NCBI RefSeq assembly: GCF_003075455.1
Contig: NZ_QDAE01000001.1
Span: forward strand, 1-64,000
Reading direction: 5' to 3'
Length of the DNA stretch: 64,000 nucleotides
Source: Arthrobacter sp. Bz4
Lineage (GTDB): Bacteria > Actinomycetota > Actinomycetes > Actinomycetales > Micrococcaceae
Shown: one piece after another, positions 10,231-21,904 of the stretch
Position numbering within the stretch: position 1 is the stretch's first letter
How the letters are laid out: every line of letters begins with the position of its first letter
The notes under the pieces: generated by a model
The model's database searches: none
The model's input: the letters and a program-made list of their open reading frames with translations, nothing else
What the model was told of the DNA's origin: nothing
Program-made: the position numbers and the translations under genes

Positions 10231-12317
10231 TGGCCGATCCCCGCAGCTACCGGCCCCAAACCGGTGAAATCCCGGTCGACCCGGGCGTCTACCGGTTCAG
10301 GGACGAACATTCCCGGGTGGTCTATGTTGGCAAAGCCAAAAACCTCCGCTCCCGACTGAACTCCTACTTCGCCAACCCGCAGGGCCTGCTGCCCCGGACC
10401 AGGGCGATGGTGTTCACTGCCGCGAGTGTGGAATGGACCGTCGTCGGCAGCGAGCTCGAAGCGCTCCAGCTTGAGTACACCTGGATCAAAGAGTTCAACC
10501 CCCGGTTCAACGTCATGTTCCGCGACGACAAGTCCTATCCCTACCTCGCCGTCACGATGGGGGAGAAGTATCCCCGGGTCCAGGTGATGCGCGGCGACCG
10601 CAGGAAGGACACCAGATATTTCGGACCCTTCTACCCGGCCAAGGCAATCCGGGAAACCGTTGACACCCTCCTGCGCGTCTTTCCGGTCCGTACCTGCAGC
10701 AGCGGCGTGTTCAAGCGTGCCGAACGCACCGGCCGTCCCTGTCTTCTCGGGTACATCGACAAGTGCTCGGCCCCCTGCGTCGGCCGGATCAGTCCCGAGG
10801 AGCACCGCGACCTCGCGGCACAGTTCTGTGACTTCATGGGCGGCCAGGCCACCCGGTTCATCGTGGACCTGGAAAAGCGGATGGCCGCCGCCGTCGCCGA
10901 GCTCGATTACGAATCCGCAGCACGGACCCGGGACGACATCGCCGCCCTGAAACGGGTGTTCGAGCGCAACACCGTGGTCCTGTCCGAGGACACCGACGCC
11001 GACATATTCGCTCTGAAAGAAGACGAGCTGGAGGCCGCCGTCCAGGTGTTCCACGTCCGCGGTGGCCGGATCCGCGGCCAGCGCGGCTGGATGGTGGAGA
11101 AGGTCGAGGACATGGGCACCGCCGATCTGGTGGAGCACCTGCTGCAGCAGGTCTACGGCGACGGCAGCAGCAGCAACAACCAGATCCCCCGCGAAGTGCT
11201 CGTCCCCGAGCTGCCCAGCAACGCCGACGAGATGTCCGTCTGGCTCGCCGGCCTCCGCGGCGCCCGGGTGGACCTGCGGGTTCCCCGCCGCGGCGACAAG
11301 GCAACCCTGCTCGGCACCGTCGAACAAAATGCTGCCGACGCCCTCCGACTCCACAAGAGCAGGCGGGCAGGTGACCTCACCACCCGCTCCGCGGCCCTTC
11401 AGGAGCTACAGGAGGCCCTCGACCTGCCGCAACCCCTGATGCGGATCGAATGTTTCGACATTTCCCACGTCCAGGGCACCAACGTGGTCGCGTCGATGGT
11501 CGTCGTCGAGGACGGGCTGCCCCGCAAGGCCGACTACCGCAGGTTCTCCATCACCGGCGACGCCGCCCGCGACGACACTGCCTCGATGTACGACGTGATC
11601 CAGCGCCGCTTCCGCAACTACCTCGCCGAGAAGACCGGTCCGGTGCCGCAGGGCATGAACTCCGAGGACGACGGCGGCAGCAGCGGCAGCGGCAGCGGCA
11701 ACAACAGCAACAACAACGACGGCGTCAACGCTGGCGACAACGCCGGCATCTACAGCGGCACCACCGTGCCACGCGCCGACACCACCACTGCCACGACCAG
11801 GCAGAAATTCGCCTACCCACCGAACCTGGTGGTGGTCGACGGTGGCCAGCCGCAGGTCCACGCGGCCGCCCGTGCGTTGAAAGACCTGGGCATCGACGAC
11901 GTCTTCGTGATCGGGTTGGCTAAACGCCTTGAAGAGGTCTGGCTGCCCGACAGCGACTTTCCGGTGATCCTGCCGCGCGCCTCGGAGGGCCTGTTCCTGT
12001 TGCAGCGCATCCGGGACGAGGCGCACCGATTCGCAATCGCCTTCCACCGGCAAAAGCGGGGCAAATCGATGACCGCCTCGGCACTCGACTCGGTTCCCGG
12101 CCTTGGTCCGTCGAAGAAAAAATCGCTGCTGGCGCACTTCGGGTCGGTCAAAAAAATTCGTGCCGCCTCCCTTGCAGAGCTGCAGGCGGTGCCGGGAGTG
12201 GGGCCGTCCCTTGCCGAAACATTGCAGCGTAATCTTGCGCTGGCCGCCACCGACGGCTCGACGGCGGCAGTCGCACCAGCGGTGAATATGGCCACCGGCG
12301 AAATCCTCGATTCTTAG
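10230..12317 (+). CDS. uvrC: Excinuclease ABC subunit C
   Basis: A 695-residue UvrC, which makes both incisions in nucleotide excision repair. The N-terminal GIY-YIG nuclease (GVYRFRD, then [13 protein letters not shown]) is followed by a UVR domain near residues 205-240 ([17 protein letters not shown]), the RNase H-like nuclease ([28 protein letters not shown]) and two C-terminal helix-hairpin-helix motifs ([22 protein letters not shown]). A Ser/Gly/Asn/Asp-rich insert of about 45 residues (roughly 478-524) interrupts the C-terminal nuclease region. The ATG overlaps the plsC stop. Confidence 0.96.
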   Translation: MADPRSYRPQTGEIPVDPGVYRFRDEHSRVVYVGKAKNLRSRLNSYFANPQGLLPRTRAMVFTAASVEWTVVGSELEALQLEYTWIKEFNPRFNVMFRDDKSYPYLAVTMGEKYPRVQVMRGDRRKDTRYFGPFYPAKAIRETVDTLLRVFPVRTCSSGVFKRAERTGRPCLLGYIDKCSAPCVGRISPEEHRDLAAQFCDFMGGQATRFIVDLEKRMAAAVAELDYESAARTRDDIAALKRVFERNTVVLSEDTDADIFALKEDELEAAVQVFHVRGGRIRGQRGWMVEKVEDMGTADLVEHLLQQVYGDGSSSNNQIPREVLVPELPSNADEMSVWLAGLRGARVDLRVPRRGDKATLLGTVEQNAADALRLHKSRRAGDLTTRSAALQELQEALDLPQPLMRIECFDISHVQGTNVVASMVVVEDGLPRKADYRRFSITGDAARDDTASMYDVIQRRFRNYLAEKTGPVPQGMNSEDDGGSSGSGSGNNSNNNDGVNAGDNAGIYSGTTVPRADTTTATTRQKFAYPPNLVVVDGGQPQVHAAARALKDLGIDDVFVIGLAKRLEEVWLPDSDFPVILPRASEGLFLLQRIRDEAHRFAIAFHRQKRGKSMTASALDSVPGLGPSKKKSLLAHFGSVKKIRAASLAELQAVPGVGPSLAETLQRNLALAATDGSTAAVAPAVNMATGEILDS
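11662..11800 (+). repeat. Low-complexity Ser/Gly/Asn insert coding region in uvrC
   Basis: Runs of GGC/AGC and then AAC/AGC codons encode a disordered Gly-Ser then Asn-rich stretch between the conserved RNYLAEK and [14 protein letters not shown] segments of UvrC. It looks like triplet expansion in a linker. The reading frame is intact. Confidence 0.75.
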
Positions 12318-12380
12318 CTAGGGTAGAGGGTGGGGAAGACCTGTTTGAGCCATGATTAACAGCCAGGATGGAAACACGCA

Positions 12381-13283
12381 ATGACTGAGGGCGACGACAG
12401 CCTTACTCCGATCAAGCCTGACGAATCGGAGCTGCTGGTGGTGACCGGAATGTCCGGCGCTGGCAGGAGCACCGCCGCCAACGCGCTGGAGGATCACGGC
12501 TGGTATGTGGTGGAAAATCTTCCCCCACAGATGCTGAGCACCCTGACCGACCTGGTCGCGCGGATGCCGCAATCCATTCCCAAGCTCGCCGTCGTCGTCG
12601 ACGTCCGCAGCCAGGAGCTGTTCCATGACATTCGCGGCTCCCTCGAGGCGCTGCGCATCTCGGGAGTCAACTACCGGGTCCTCTTTCTTGACGCTGCCGA
12701 TGACACACTGGTCCGCCGGTTCGAGCAGGGGCGCCGGCCCCACCCTCTCCAGGACGAGGGGCGGATCCTCGACGGGATTGCCGCCGAACGTGAGGTGCTC
12801 AAGCAGCTCCGGGAGGCATCCGACCTGGTGGTTGACACGTCGGAACTGAACGTGCACGCCCTCGCCACCACGATCACCGAACTTTTCTCCGAGTCCGGCC
12901 CAATCGTCCTGCGGATCAATGTGATGAGTTTCGGCTTCAAATACGGCCTGCCCGTCGACGCGAACTACGTGGCCGATGTGAGGTTCATTCCGAACCCGCA
13001 CTGGGTGCCGGCGCTCAGGCCCCAGACCGGGCTCGACCAGCCTGTGAGCGATTATGTGCTGGGTGCCACCGGTGCAGCGGACTTCGTGGACCGGTTTGTC
13101 CACGCCCTCGAACCCGTGCTTGAGGGCTACCGGCGCGAGAATAAGCACTACGCCACCATCGCCATCGGCTGCACCGGTGGAAAGCACCGGTCGGTGGCCG
13201 TGACCGAAGAAATCGCGAAGCGGCTGGCGCAACAGCCCCGGCTGCAGGTCACAGCCCACCACCGCGATCTGGGTAGGGAATAG
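12381..13283 (+). CDS. rapZ: RNase adapter protein / nucleotide-binding protein RapZ
   Basis: A 300-residue RapZ (YvcJ) protein. The N-terminal P-loop GMSGAGRS is at residues 23-30, where Arg takes the place of the usual Lys. The conserved tail carries IGCTGGKHRSV. In E. coli RapZ tunes amino-sugar synthesis through small-RNA decay; in actinobacteria its role is less clear. It lies in the conserved order uvrC-rapZ-yvcK-whiA, and its stop overlaps the GTG of yvcK by one base. Confidence 0.93.
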   Translation: MTEGDDSLTPIKPDESELLVVTGMSGAGRSTAANALEDHGWYVVENLPPQMLSTLTDLVARMPQSIPKLAVVVDVRSQELFHDIRGSLEALRISGVNYRVLFLDAADDTLVRRFEQGRRPHPLQDEGRILDGIAAEREVLKQLREASDLVVDTSELNVHALATTITELFSESGPIVLRINVMSFGFKYGLPVDANYVADVRFIPNPHWVPALRPQTGLDQPVSDYVLGATGAADFVDRFVHALEPVLEGYRRENKHYATIAIGCTGGKHRSVAVTEEIAKRLAQQPRLQVTAHHRDLGRE

Positions 13284-14314
13284 TGGCGCTGCTCACCGGG
13301 TCGCTTCCCATGCTGCCGGCAGCGGCCGCCAACCGACGCGGGTCGGGTCCGCAGGACAACGCGCCCTCGGTGGTTGCCCTCGGCGGCGGCCATGGGCTGT
13401 CGTCGTCGCTCTCGGCGCTCCGCCTGCTCACCTCGGAACTCACCGCGGTGGTCACAGTGGCCGACGACGGCGGCTCCTCCGGCAAGCTGCGCGAGGAACT
13501 GGGGGTGCTGCCGCCCGGCGATCTCCGGATGGCTCTGGCCGCCCTCTGCGACGACACCGACTGGGGCCGAACCTGGCGGGACGTCATGCAGCACCGGTTC
13601 ACCTCCAAGCACGGCGCCGAAGGATCCCTCGACAACCATGCCCTGGGCAACCTGTTAATCGTCACCCTGTGGGAACTCCTCGGGGACCCGGTGGCGGGCC
13701 TGCAATGGGCTGGTGCACTCCTCGGGGCCCGGGGGCGGGTCTTGCCGATGGCGAGCGTGCCGCTGACCATCGAAGGCGATGTGCTCTCGGAGGTGGACGG
13801 TTCACTGCGGTTGCGCACCGTCAGCGGCCAGTCCCAGCTGGCAGTGGCGGGCAGCGCCGGAAACGTCAATAATGTCCGGTTGCTCCCTGCCGGTGCGCCA
13901 GCCTGCGTTGACGCGCTCACCGCGGTCGAACTGGCCGACTGGGTAATTCTCGGGCCCGGCTCCTGGTACACCTCCGTCCTCCCACACCTGCTCCTGCCCG
14001 AACTCCGGGAAGCCCTGTGCAGCACCACCGCCAAGCGGTGCCTGACCATGAATCTCAGCAATGAGACGAAGGAAACCGTCGGCATGTCAGCGGTGGACCA
14101 CCTTGAGGTCATCAGGCGGTACGCCCCCGAGTTCACTGTCGACGTTGTCATCGCCGACCCGACGGTCATTGGCAACCGCGACGAGTTCGTGGCCGCCGTC
14201 GCCGAGATGGGAGGCCGCGCAGTGTTGGGTAAGGTAGGTTCTTCAACGGGCAAACCTGTTCATGATCCCCTGCGTCTCGCGACTGCGTTTCATGACATGT
14301 TTGGTGAAAACTAA
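13283..14314 (+). CDS. yvcK: YvcK/CofD-like gluconeogenesis factor
   Basis: A 343-residue protein of the YvcK (GlmR) family, which binds UDP-N-acetylglucosamine in Bacillus and links central carbon flux to cell-wall precursor supply. The nucleotide-binding [16 protein letters not shown] lies near residues 32-47, followed by [21 protein letters not shown] and [14 protein letters not shown]. The GTG start overlaps the rapZ stop (TAGTG), showing translational coupling. WhiA follows 19 bases downstream. Confidence 0.93.
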   Translation: MALLTGSLPMLPAAAANRRGSGPQDNAPSVVALGGGHGLSSSLSALRLLTSELTAVVTVADDGGSSGKLREELGVLPPGDLRMALAALCDDTDWGRTWRDVMQHRFTSKHGAEGSLDNHALGNLLIVTLWELLGDPVAGLQWAGALLGARGRVLPMASVPLTIEGDVLSEVDGSLRLRTVSGQSQLAVAGSAGNVNNVRLLPAGAPACVDALTAVELADWVILGPGSWYTSVLPHLLLPELREALCSTTAKRCLTMNLSNETKETVGMSAVDHLEVIRRYAPEFTVDVVIADPTVIGNRDEFVAAVAEMGGRAVLGKVGSSTGKPVHDPLRLATAFHDMFGEN

Positions 14315-14333
14315 TCGATCTGAGGTTGTATTT

Positions 14334-15314
14334 GTGGCGCTGACTGCGGACGTAAAAGAGGAGCTGTCGCACCTCTCTGTCAAGAAGTCATCGGTTCGCA
14401 AAGCCGAGGTGTCGGCTCTGCTGCGTTTTGCCGGCGGCCTGCACATCATCTCTGGCCGAATTGTCATCGAAGCCGAGGTTGACCTCGCTTCCACGGCCCG
14501 GCGGCTGCGCACCACCATCGCCGAGGTGTACGGGCACAACAGCGAAATCATCGTGGTCTCCGGCGGCGGCCTGCGTCGCGGCAACCGCTATGTGGTGCGG
14601 GTGGTGCGCGACGGCGAATCCCTCGCCCGGCAAACCGGGCTGCTCGACAACCGGGGCCGACCCGTGCGTGGTTTGCCCTCGGCTGTCGTCAACGGATCAA
14701 CTGCCGACGCCGAAGCGGTCTGGCGGGGCGCGTTCCTGGCACACGGCTCGCTCACCGAACCGGGCCGCTCCTCGTCCCTGGAGGTCACCTGCCCGGGCCC
14801 CGAATCCGCGCTGGCCCTGGTGGGTGCCGCACGCCGCCTGGGCATCGCAGCCAAGGCACGCGAGGTCAGGGGAGTGGACCGGGTGGTGATCCGGGACGGC
14901 GACACCATCGCCGCTCTGCTGACCCGCATGGGTGCCCATGACGCGCTTATGGTCTGGGAGGAACGCCGGATGCGCAAGGAAGTCCGGGCCACCGCCAACC
15001 GCCTGGCGAACTTCGACGACGCCAACCTGCGGCGGTCGGCGCAGGCCGCCGTTGCCGCCGGCGCACGCGTTGAACGCGCCCTGGAGATCCTCGGCGAGGG
15101 TGTCCCCGATCACCTCAAGTATGCGGGCGAGCTGAGAGTCGCCCACAAGCAGGCGAGCCTTGACGAGCTGGGCGGCCTGGCCAACCCGCCCATGACCAAG
15201 GACGCCATCGCAGGCCGGATCCGGCGGTTGCTTGCGATGGCCGACAAGCGTGCCATCGAAATTGGAATACCGGGAACCGAAGCCAATGTGACAGCCGACA
15301 TGCTGGACGAGTGA
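14334..15314 (+). CDS. whiA: Sporulation/cell-division regulator WhiA
   Basis: A 326-residue WhiA: an N-terminal LAGLIDADG-like domain ([25 protein letters not shown]) fused to a C-terminal helix-turn-helix ([22 protein letters not shown] in pieces). In Streptomyces WhiA acts with WhiB at division and chromosome-segregation genes; in non-sporulating actinobacteria it probably influences division. I take the GTG at 14334, which has GAGG upstream and matches the usual length. The longer frame from 14262 overlaps yvcK. Confidence 0.93.
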   Translation: MALTADVKEELSHLSVKKSSVRKAEVSALLRFAGGLHIISGRIVIEAEVDLASTARRLRTTIAEVYGHNSEIIVVSGGGLRRGNRYVVRVVRDGESLARQTGLLDNRGRPVRGLPSAVVNGSTADAEAVWRGAFLAHGSLTEPGRSSSLEVTCPGPESALALVGAARRLGIAAKAREVRGVDRVVIRDGDTIAALLTRMGAHDALMVWEERRMRKEVRATANRLANFDDANLRRSAQAAVAAGARVERALEILGEGVPDHLKYAGELRVAHKQASLDELGGLANPPMTKDAIAGRIRRLLAMADKRAIEIGIPGTEANVTADMLDE

Positions 15315-15450
15315 ATCTCTGCATAGGATGGAAGCGGCACAGGAATACCGCTGACAACGGCGGGGTTCCATGCCTTAGTGAACCAACTACGGTGTCTGAC
15401 CGGCTGGAGTGCCAAATCACCCGCTGTGTCGGACCGACCTGGAGGAATTC

Positions 15451-16077
15451 GTGAGCGAGTACGTACTGCCCGAACTGAACTACGATTACGCTGCCCTGGA
15501 ACCGCACATCTCCGCGCGCATCATGGAGCTCCACCACAGCAAGCACCACGCCGCCTACGTCAAGGGCGCCAACGACGCGATGGCCCAGCTGGCTGAGGCC
15601 CGCGAAAAGGGCGACTTCGGAAACATTTCGAAGCTCTCCAAGGACCTCGCCTTCCACACCGGCGGCCACATCAACCACTCAGTCTTCTGGAACAACCTCT
15701 CCCCTGACGGCGGTGACTCGCCGGAAGGTGAGCTCGCAGCCGCCATCGATGACGCCTTCGGTTCGTTTGACAAGTTCCGCGCCCAGTTCAGCGCCGCTGC
15801 CCTTGCCCTTCAGGGCTCCGGGTGGGCCTTCCTCGCCTACGAGCCGATCGGTGGCAACCTCGTCATCGAGCAGCTCTACGATCAGCAGGGCAACGTAGCG
15901 GTGGGCACCACGCCGCTGCTGATGCTGGACATGTGGGAGCACGCCTTCTACCTGGACTACGTCAACGTCAAGGCCGATTACGTCAAGGCCTTCTGGAACA
16001 TTGTGAACTGGCCGGACGTCGCCAAGCGCTTCGCAGCAGCCCGCGCCTCGGCCACTTCCCTGATCGTGGTCGGCTAG
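15451..16077 (+). CDS. sodA: Superoxide dismutase, Mn/Fe type
   Basis: A 208-residue cytoplasmic Mn/Fe superoxide dismutase. Expected metal ligands are His28 (in [11 protein letters not shown]), His76 (in [10 protein letters not shown]), and Asp and His in [15 protein letters not shown] at 15451 with GGAGG six bases upstream is the start. It sits between whiA and gap with separate intergenic spaces and is probably transcribed on its own. Confidence 0.95.
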   Translation: MSEYVLPELNYDYAALEPHISARIMELHHSKHHAAYVKGANDAMAQLAEAREKGDFGNISKLSKDLAFHTGGHINHSVFWNNLSPDGGDSPEGELAAAIDDAFGSFDKFRAQFSAAALALQGSGWAFLAYEPIGGNLVIEQLYDQQGNVAVGTTPLLMLDMWEHAFYLDYVNVKADYVKAFWNIVNWPDVAKRFAAARASATSLIVVG

Positions 16078-16107
16078 CACCCAGGCACAGCGCCCCCTGG
16101 GGCGTAG

Positions 16108-17187
<1,080 letters not shown>

Positions 17188-17202
17188 CACCGAAGGACCG
17201 AA

Positions 17203-18447
17203 GTGGCCTCCTCTCTTGATGACCTCCTGCGTACCGGCGTCCGTGGACGCACAATCCTGGTCAGGTCGGACCTGAACGTCCCGCTTGACACCTCGGGGGC
17301 AACCCCACGGGTGACCGATGATGGCAGGCTTCAGGCCTCCCTACCGGTACTGCGGAAGTTGACGGGGGAGGGGGCCGCAGTCATTGTGATGGCTCACCTG
17401 GGCCGCCCCAAAGGCGCCCCTGACGAGCGGTATTCGCTGAAACCCGCGGTGGAGCGGCTGGCGGAACTGGCTGATTTCACCGTCACCCTGGCCGCCGACA
17501 CCACGGGGAAGAGCGCCGCGGAACACGCGGCCGCGTTGACCGGTGGAAGCGTTCTGGTGCTGGAGAACGTCCGCTTCGACGCGCGGGAAACCAGCAAGGA
17601 CGACGCCGAACGGCAGGCGTTCGCAACCGAACTGGCAGCACTGACCGGCGACAACGGTGCCTATGTGAACGACGCGTTCGGTGCCGTGCACCGGAAGCAC
17701 GCCAGTGTCTACGACATCGCGGCACTGCTCCCGTCCTACCAGGGCGACCTGGTGAAGACCGAGGTTGACGTCCTGCAGCGCCTCACCGGGGAACCGGTGG
17801 CCCCGTTCGTCGTGGTGCTGGGCGGTTCCAAGGTGTCCGACAAGCTCGCAGTGATTGAAAACCTCCTGGGTACCGCGGACCGGATCCTCGTCGGCGGTGG
17901 CATGGTGTTTACCTTCCTCGCTGCGCAGGGGTATTCGGTCGGTGCGAGCCTGCTCGAGGACGACCAGATCGACGTCGTCAAGGGATACCTGGACCGTGCT
18001 GAGAAGGCCGGTACCGAATTTGTCCTCCCCACCGACATTGTGGTGGCCGAACGGTTTGCTGCCGACGCCGCGAACGAGACCGTACCCGCCGACGCCATGG
18101 AGGAAAGCTCATTTGGTGCTGGCGGGCTGGGGCTCGACATCGGACCGGCTTCCGGTGCGGCTTTCGCCGCGTCAATCGCCACCGCCGGCACAGTGTTCTG
18201 GAACGGCCCCATGGGGGTCTTCGAGTTCGACGCGTTTTCTGCCGGTACGAAGGCCGTCGCGCAAGCACTCACCGAAGCCACCACCCGCGGTGCGCTGACG
18301 GTTGTCGGGGGCGGCGACTCCGCTGCGGCAGTCCGATCACTCGGCTTCACCGATAACCAGTTTGGCCACATTTCGACCGGCGGAGGTGCCAGCCTTGAGT
18401 ACCTTGAAGGCAAGGAACTCCCCGGACTGACAGCCCTCGGGCAGTAG
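17203..18447 (+). CDS. pgk: Phosphoglycerate kinase
   Basis: 414 residues. It carries the N-terminal signature VRSDLNVPL, the substrate-binding [17 protein letters not shown] and the ATP-binding end [12 protein letters not shown]. It transfers phosphate from 1,3-bisphosphoglycerate to ADP. It starts with GTG 15 bases after gap, with AAGGACCGAAG as the ribosome-binding region, and is co-transcribed with gap and tpiA. Confidence 0.97.
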   Translation: MASSLDDLLRTGVRGRTILVRSDLNVPLDTSGATPRVTDDGRLQASLPVLRKLTGEGAAVIVMAHLGRPKGAPDERYSLKPAVERLAELADFTVTLAADTTGKSAAEHAAALTGGSVLVLENVRFDARETSKDDAERQAFATELAALTGDNGAYVNDAFGAVHRKHASVYDIAALLPSYQGDLVKTEVDVLQRLTGEPVAPFVVVLGGSKVSDKLAVIENLLGTADRILVGGGMVFTFLAAQGYSVGASLLEDDQIDVVKGYLDRAEKAGTEFVLPTDIVVAERFAADAANETVPADAMEESSFGAGGLGLDIGPASGAAFAASIATAGTVFWNGPMGVFEFDAFSAGTKAVAQALTEATTRGALTVVGGGDSAAAVRSLGFTDNQFGHISTGGGASLEYLEGKELPGLTALGQ

Positions 18448-18458
18448 GAGAAGCACTC

Positions 18459-19274
18459 ATGACTTCCTCAACCAACGGCAAGTACGACCGCCGCCCCCTG
18501 ATTGCAGGCAACTGGAAAATGAACCTGGACCACGTCCAGGGCATCACGCTCCTGCAGAAGCTCGCCTGGACCCTCGACGACGCCAGCCATGACTATCAGC
18601 GGGCCGAGGTGGCTGTCTTCCCGCCGTTCACCGATCTGCGCGGGGTGCAGACCCTGGTCCGCGGCGACGACCTGCAGACCGTCTACGGTGGCCAGGACCT
18701 TTCCCCCCACGATTCCGGCGCCTACACGGGGGACATTTCCGGGCAGTTCCTGGAGAAGCTCGGCTGCACGTACGTCCTCGTGGGGCACTCCGAGCGCCGG
18801 GCCATCCACCAGGAGAGCGATGAGCTGCTCAACAGCAAGGTGAAGGCGGCCTTCAGGCACAACCTCACCCCAATCCTGTGCGCCGGCGAAGGGCTTGAAG
18901 TCCGACAGGCCGGGAATCACGTGGAACACACCCTTAGCCAGCTGCGCGCCGGAATCGATGGGCTCACGGCGGAGCAGGTTGGCCAGCTGGTGGTCGCCTA
19001 CGAACCAGTCTGGGCCATCGGCACCGGGGAAGTTGCCGGACCTGACGATGCGCAGGAGATGTGCGCCGCGCTGCGAGCCGAACTGGGCTCACTTTACGAC
19101 GCCGAGACGGCGGGGAAGGTCCGGATGCTCTACGGCGGATCGGTCAAGGCCGCCAACGCCGGGGCCATCCTGAAGGGCAAGGACGTCGACGGCTTGCTGG
19201 TCGGTGGTGCCAGTCTGGACGCCGCCGAGTTTGCTAGTATTGTCAGGTTCGAACATCTCCTGGTCACTGACTAA
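18459..19274 (+). CDS. tpiA: Triosephosphate isomerase
   Basis: 271 residues, a (beta/alpha)8 barrel. Key residues are Lys in GNWKMN (residues 15-20), the electrophilic His in VGHSERR, and the catalytic Glu in [11 protein letters not shown]. The phosphate-binding segment is [11 protein letters not shown]. It lies 11 bases after pgk with GGAGAAG as ribosome-binding site. Confidence 0.97.
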   Translation: MTSSTNGKYDRRPLIAGNWKMNLDHVQGITLLQKLAWTLDDASHDYQRAEVAVFPPFTDLRGVQTLVRGDDLQTVYGGQDLSPHDSGAYTGDISGQFLEKLGCTYVLVGHSERRAIHQESDELLNSKVKAAFRHNLTPILCAGEGLEVRQAGNHVEHTLSQLRAGIDGLTAEQVGQLVVAYEPVWAIGTGEVAGPDDAQEMCAALRAELGSLYDAETAGKVRMLYGGSVKAANAGAILKGKDVDGLLVGGASLDAAEFASIVRFEHLLVTD

Positions 19275-19344
19275 GACCGCTTCGACCCGAGACTGCGCCC
19301 GGCGCAGGTCGACTACGCACGTCAGTTACCCCTGAAAGGCCACT

Positions 19345-19590
19345 GTGGACATTCTCCGAATCATTTTGTTGGTTCTCCTTGCCATCTCAAGCGCCCTGCT
19401 TGTCCTGCTCATCCTGCTGCACAAGGGTCGTGGGGGTGGCATGTCCGACATGTTCGGCGGCGGTATGACCACCAGCATGGGATCATCGGGCGTGGCGGAA
19501 CGCAACCTCAACCGGTTCACGGTGGCGCTGGGACTAACCTGGGGCGTCGTCATCGTGGCGCTCGGCCTGATCCAGCGCTTCGCCGAGTAG
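19345..19590 (+). CDS. secG: Preprotein translocase subunit SecG
   Basis: 81 residues with two membrane helices (LRIILLVLLAISSALLVLLILL and LGLTWGVVIVALGLI in pieces) separated by the Gly-rich loop GRGGGMSDMFGGG typical of SecG. It is part of the SecYEG channel. GTG start with GAAAGG upstream. The position after tpiA is conserved in actinobacteria. Confidence 0.93.
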   Translation: MDILRIILLVLLAISSALLVLLILLHKGRGGGMSDMFGGGMTTSMGSSGVAERNLNRFTVALGLTWGVVIVALGLIQRFAE

Positions 19591-19602
19591 CTAGCATTCC
19601 AC

Positions 19603-19626
19603 GGCTGACCGGTCCACAGGTCAGCC
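19603..19626. terminator. Hairpin after secG
   Basis: GGCTGACC and GGTCAGCC form a perfect 8-bp stem around an 8-base loop, 13 bases after the secG stop. No T-run follows, which is common for actinobacterial terminators. It would end the gap-pgk-tpiA-secG transcript. Confidence 0.55.
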
Positions 19627-19723
19627 CAACAGTATTGTGAATTCCCGCGTTAGCCGCCATACCCAGAGTTGAGCTTTGGGCGTAGACTGGCCCCGTTGTC
19701 GGAGCCTAGTCCAGGAGCAATCC

Positions 19724-20119
19724 ATGGTTAACGCGGGAAACGCATTTAAAGGCACACGGATCGGAACTGAGTCATACGGGGGGATGGCCGGCTGGCAGGC
19801 CGAATCCGGAAGACGCCCTGCAGTGGTGGACCACACCGTGGTCAGCTATTGGTGTGTCGAGAACCACGAAACAAGACCGACCTTCGCGAAGCTGCACGAC
19901 GACGAGATTCCCGAAGTTTGGGAATGCGGTCGCTGTGGGCGCGCGGCGGGCAGGCTGCCGGGGGTGGAACCGCTGGTGGACGGGGTAGAGCCGTACAAGA
20001 GCCACCTCCAATACGCCAAGGAGCGGCGCACCGAAGAGGAAGCAGCGAACGTCCTTGAGCAGGCGTTGCGCAACCTCAGGTCCCGCAGGGTTGGCCTGCG
20101 GGGCGGTCTGGCAACCTAA
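19724..20119 (+). CDS. rbpA: RNA polymerase-binding protein RbpA
   Basis: 131 residues. RbpA binds the principal sigma factor and stabilises the open promoter complex in actinobacteria. The central zinc-binding-like region reads YWCVENHETRPTFA, then EVWECGRCGRAAG, followed by a basic linker and a sigma-interacting helix (KSHLQYAKERRTEEEA, then LEQALRNLRSRR). The ATG at 19724 has AGGAG upstream; the frame extends to 19676 but without a better site. It is convergent with the pgl operon. Confidence 0.92.
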   Translation: MVNAGNAFKGTRIGTESYGGMAGWQAESGRRPAVVDHTVVSYWCVENHETRPTFAKLHDDEIPEVWECGRCGRAAGRLPGVEPLVDGVEPYKSHLQYAKERRTEEEAANVLEQALRNLRSRRVGLRGGLAT

Positions 20120-20145
20120 GCGGCACGCTTCTAGCCGGCACGGTC

Positions 20146-20973
20146 CTAGTCGACACTGTCCTCGTCGTCGGGGTCGTTGCTTTCAATGAGCCGATCAGGC
20201 AGCTGCGCTGCGGCTTCCTGATCGATCAGCCAGAGTGTCTTACGCCGCCCCCGGGCTCCGGACGCGGGAACCTGTGTGGGGCCCGCGCCGGCCAGTGCGA
20301 GTCCCACAGCGCCAGCCTTGTCCTGGCCACCCGCAGCAATCCAGACCTCCTCGGCCGAATTGACCGCCTCAAGGGTTAGCGACATCCTCAGTGCCGGCGG
20401 TTTAGGTGCGTCAGCGACACCCACAACGGTCTGCTCCTTGGTGCGGATTCCGGGCATTTCAGGGAACAGCGACGCGATGTGAGCGTCCGGGCCCACGCCG
20501 AGGAGCAGCACATCGAACCGGGGGAGCCGGCCATCCTGGCCGTCGGCGTCGCCCGCCTGGTCCTGTTCAGCCGCTGCGGCGTCGAGTAGCCGAGTCGCAT
20601 AGTCGGCTGCAGCCGCATCCTGATCGGGGAAATCATCGCTGGAGCCGAACTCATGAATCTGGGATTCGGCGAGGCCCAGCTTACCCAGCAGCGCCTGCCG
20701 CGCCTGTACCGCGTTGCGGTCCGGGTCCGAGGCACTGAGGAACCGTTCGTCTCCCCACCAGAAATCGACCCTGCTCCAATCCACCGCCGAGCACGCCGGT
20801 GACGCAGCGACCGCGGCAAGTGTCGCAGTACCGAGGGACCCACCGGTCAGCACGACGGTGGCGGAGCCGCGTTCGTTCTGGACGTCAACCAGTCTGGTGA
20901 TCAGACGGGCGGCAACGGTGGCCGCGAGCAAGGTTGAATCGGGGTGGATACTTACTTTGGGGTCAGCGTTCAC
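20146..20973 (-). CDS. pgl: 6-phosphogluconolactonase
   Basis: About 275 residues, a DevB/NagB-fold lactonase. It hydrolyses 6-phosphogluconolactone in the oxidative pentose-phosphate pathway. Diagnostic segments are VLTGGSLG, WWGDERFL and LLGVGPDAHIASLFPE. The AAGGAG sequence overlaps an in-frame GTG at 20985 but lies 11 bases upstream of the GTG at 20973, so 20973 is preferred. It overlaps the end of opcA by 11 bases and is the last gene of the tkt-tal-pgi-zwf-opcA-pgl operon. Confidence 0.92.
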   Translation of the reverse strand: MNADPKVSIHPDSTLLAATVAARLITRLVDVQNERGSATVVLTGGSLGTATLAAVAASPACSAVDWSRVDFWWGDERFLSASDPDRNAVQARQALLGKLGLAESQIHEFGSSDDFPDQDAAAADYATRLLDAAAAEQDQAGDADGQDGRLPRFDVLLLGVGPDAHIASLFPEMPGIRTKEQTVVGVADAPKPPALRMSLTLEAVNSAEEVWIAAGGQDKAGAVGLALAGAGPTQVPASGARGRRKTLWLIDQEAAAQLPDRLIESNDPDDEDSVD

Positions 20974-21904
20974 TGGGACGCACACTCCTTAGGTTGGTCC
21001 GTGCGAGCCCCTCCGTGATGACCTCGCCGAATACCTCATCCGGGTCGAGTCGGCGGAGCTCTTCTGCGAGACAGTCTTGCAGGCTGCGCCGCGGCAACGA
21101 AATCCGCTGCACGGGCTGGCCTGGTTGGTACAGTTCAGCAATTGCGGCGTGGGGCCGGTTCAGTTCGACGTCCCCGGCGGGCCGGGAGAGCCTTACCCGG
21201 CGAAGTCCGGTCCCGGCGGGGCCCGCAGCGATGGTCACAGGGGAGTCGAGCGCCAGGGTGAGCCATGCCGCGAGGAGCACCGTGCTCGGCGAATCCTCCG
21301 CCCCCTCCACCGTGACGGCGGTGATGGGGGAGGCATCCAGCTGGTCGAGGACTGCCGCGAGCTGGATTCGCCAGTTGGTGAGCCGGGTCCAGGCCAGATC
21401 GGTGTCACCCGCCGTATAGGTTTCACGGATGGTTGACAGTGCGCCCACCGGATCTGGCTCATTGGCCGAATCCGTAATCCGGCGATGGGCGATGCTCCCG
21501 ATCGAGGTGCGGGCCGCGTCGGCCGGAGCACCATGCGGCCACCAGGCCACGATGGGGGCATCGGGCAGGAGCAGCGCTGAGACGAGGGACTCGTTTTCCT
21601 CGGCGAGTTGCCCATACCCCTTGAGGACGATCACCTCGGAGGCACCCGCGTCCCCGCCCACCCGAATCTGGGCGTCGAGTCGGGTAGCTTCGGCAGCGGA
21701 TCCGAGGGCGAGCACGATAATCCGGCAAGGGTGTTCCCGGCTGGCCAGGTTCGCGGCGAGGATCGCATCCTCCTCGTTACCGGAGCTGGTCACCACCACC
21801 AGGGTGAGGACCCGGCCCAGGGCAACGACCCCGCCCTTGTCCCGCAGGGTCATGATCTCCTTGGACACTTTCGACGTGGTGGTGTCCGGCAGTTCAACGA
21901 TCAT
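20963..21904 (-). CDS. opcA: Glucose-6-phosphate dehydrogenase assembly protein OpcA
   Basis: 313 residues from the ATG at 21904, which overlaps the zwf stop as ATGA. OpcA is required for full activity of glucose-6-phosphate dehydrogenase in cyanobacteria and actinobacteria. Typical segments are TLVVVTSSG, REHPCRIIVLALG and PDAPIVAWWP. The zwf-opcA-pgl coupling supports the assignment. Confidence 0.92.
   Translation of the reverse strand: MIVELPDTTTSKVSKEIMTLRDKGGVVALGRVLTLVVVTSSGNEEDAILAANLASREHPCRIIVLALGSAAEATRLDAQIRVGGDAGASEVIVLKGYGQLAEENESLVSALLLPDAPIVAWWPHGAPADAARTSIGSIAHRRITDSANEPDPVGALSTIRETYTAGDTDLAWTRLTNWRIQLAAVLDQLDASPITAVTVEGAEDSPSTVLLAAWLTLALDSPVTIAAGPAGTGLRRVRLSRPAGDVELNRPHAAIAELYQPGQPVQRISLPRRSLQDCLAEELRRLDPDEVFGEVITEGLARTNLRSVRPSER

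Noticed and set aside
10203-11354. 383-codon minus-strand frame
   Set aside because: Antisense to uvrC; no recognisable protein features.
13249-14253. 334-codon minus-strand frame
   Set aside because: Antisense to yvcK; Ser/Arg-rich composition typical of a high-GC shadow.
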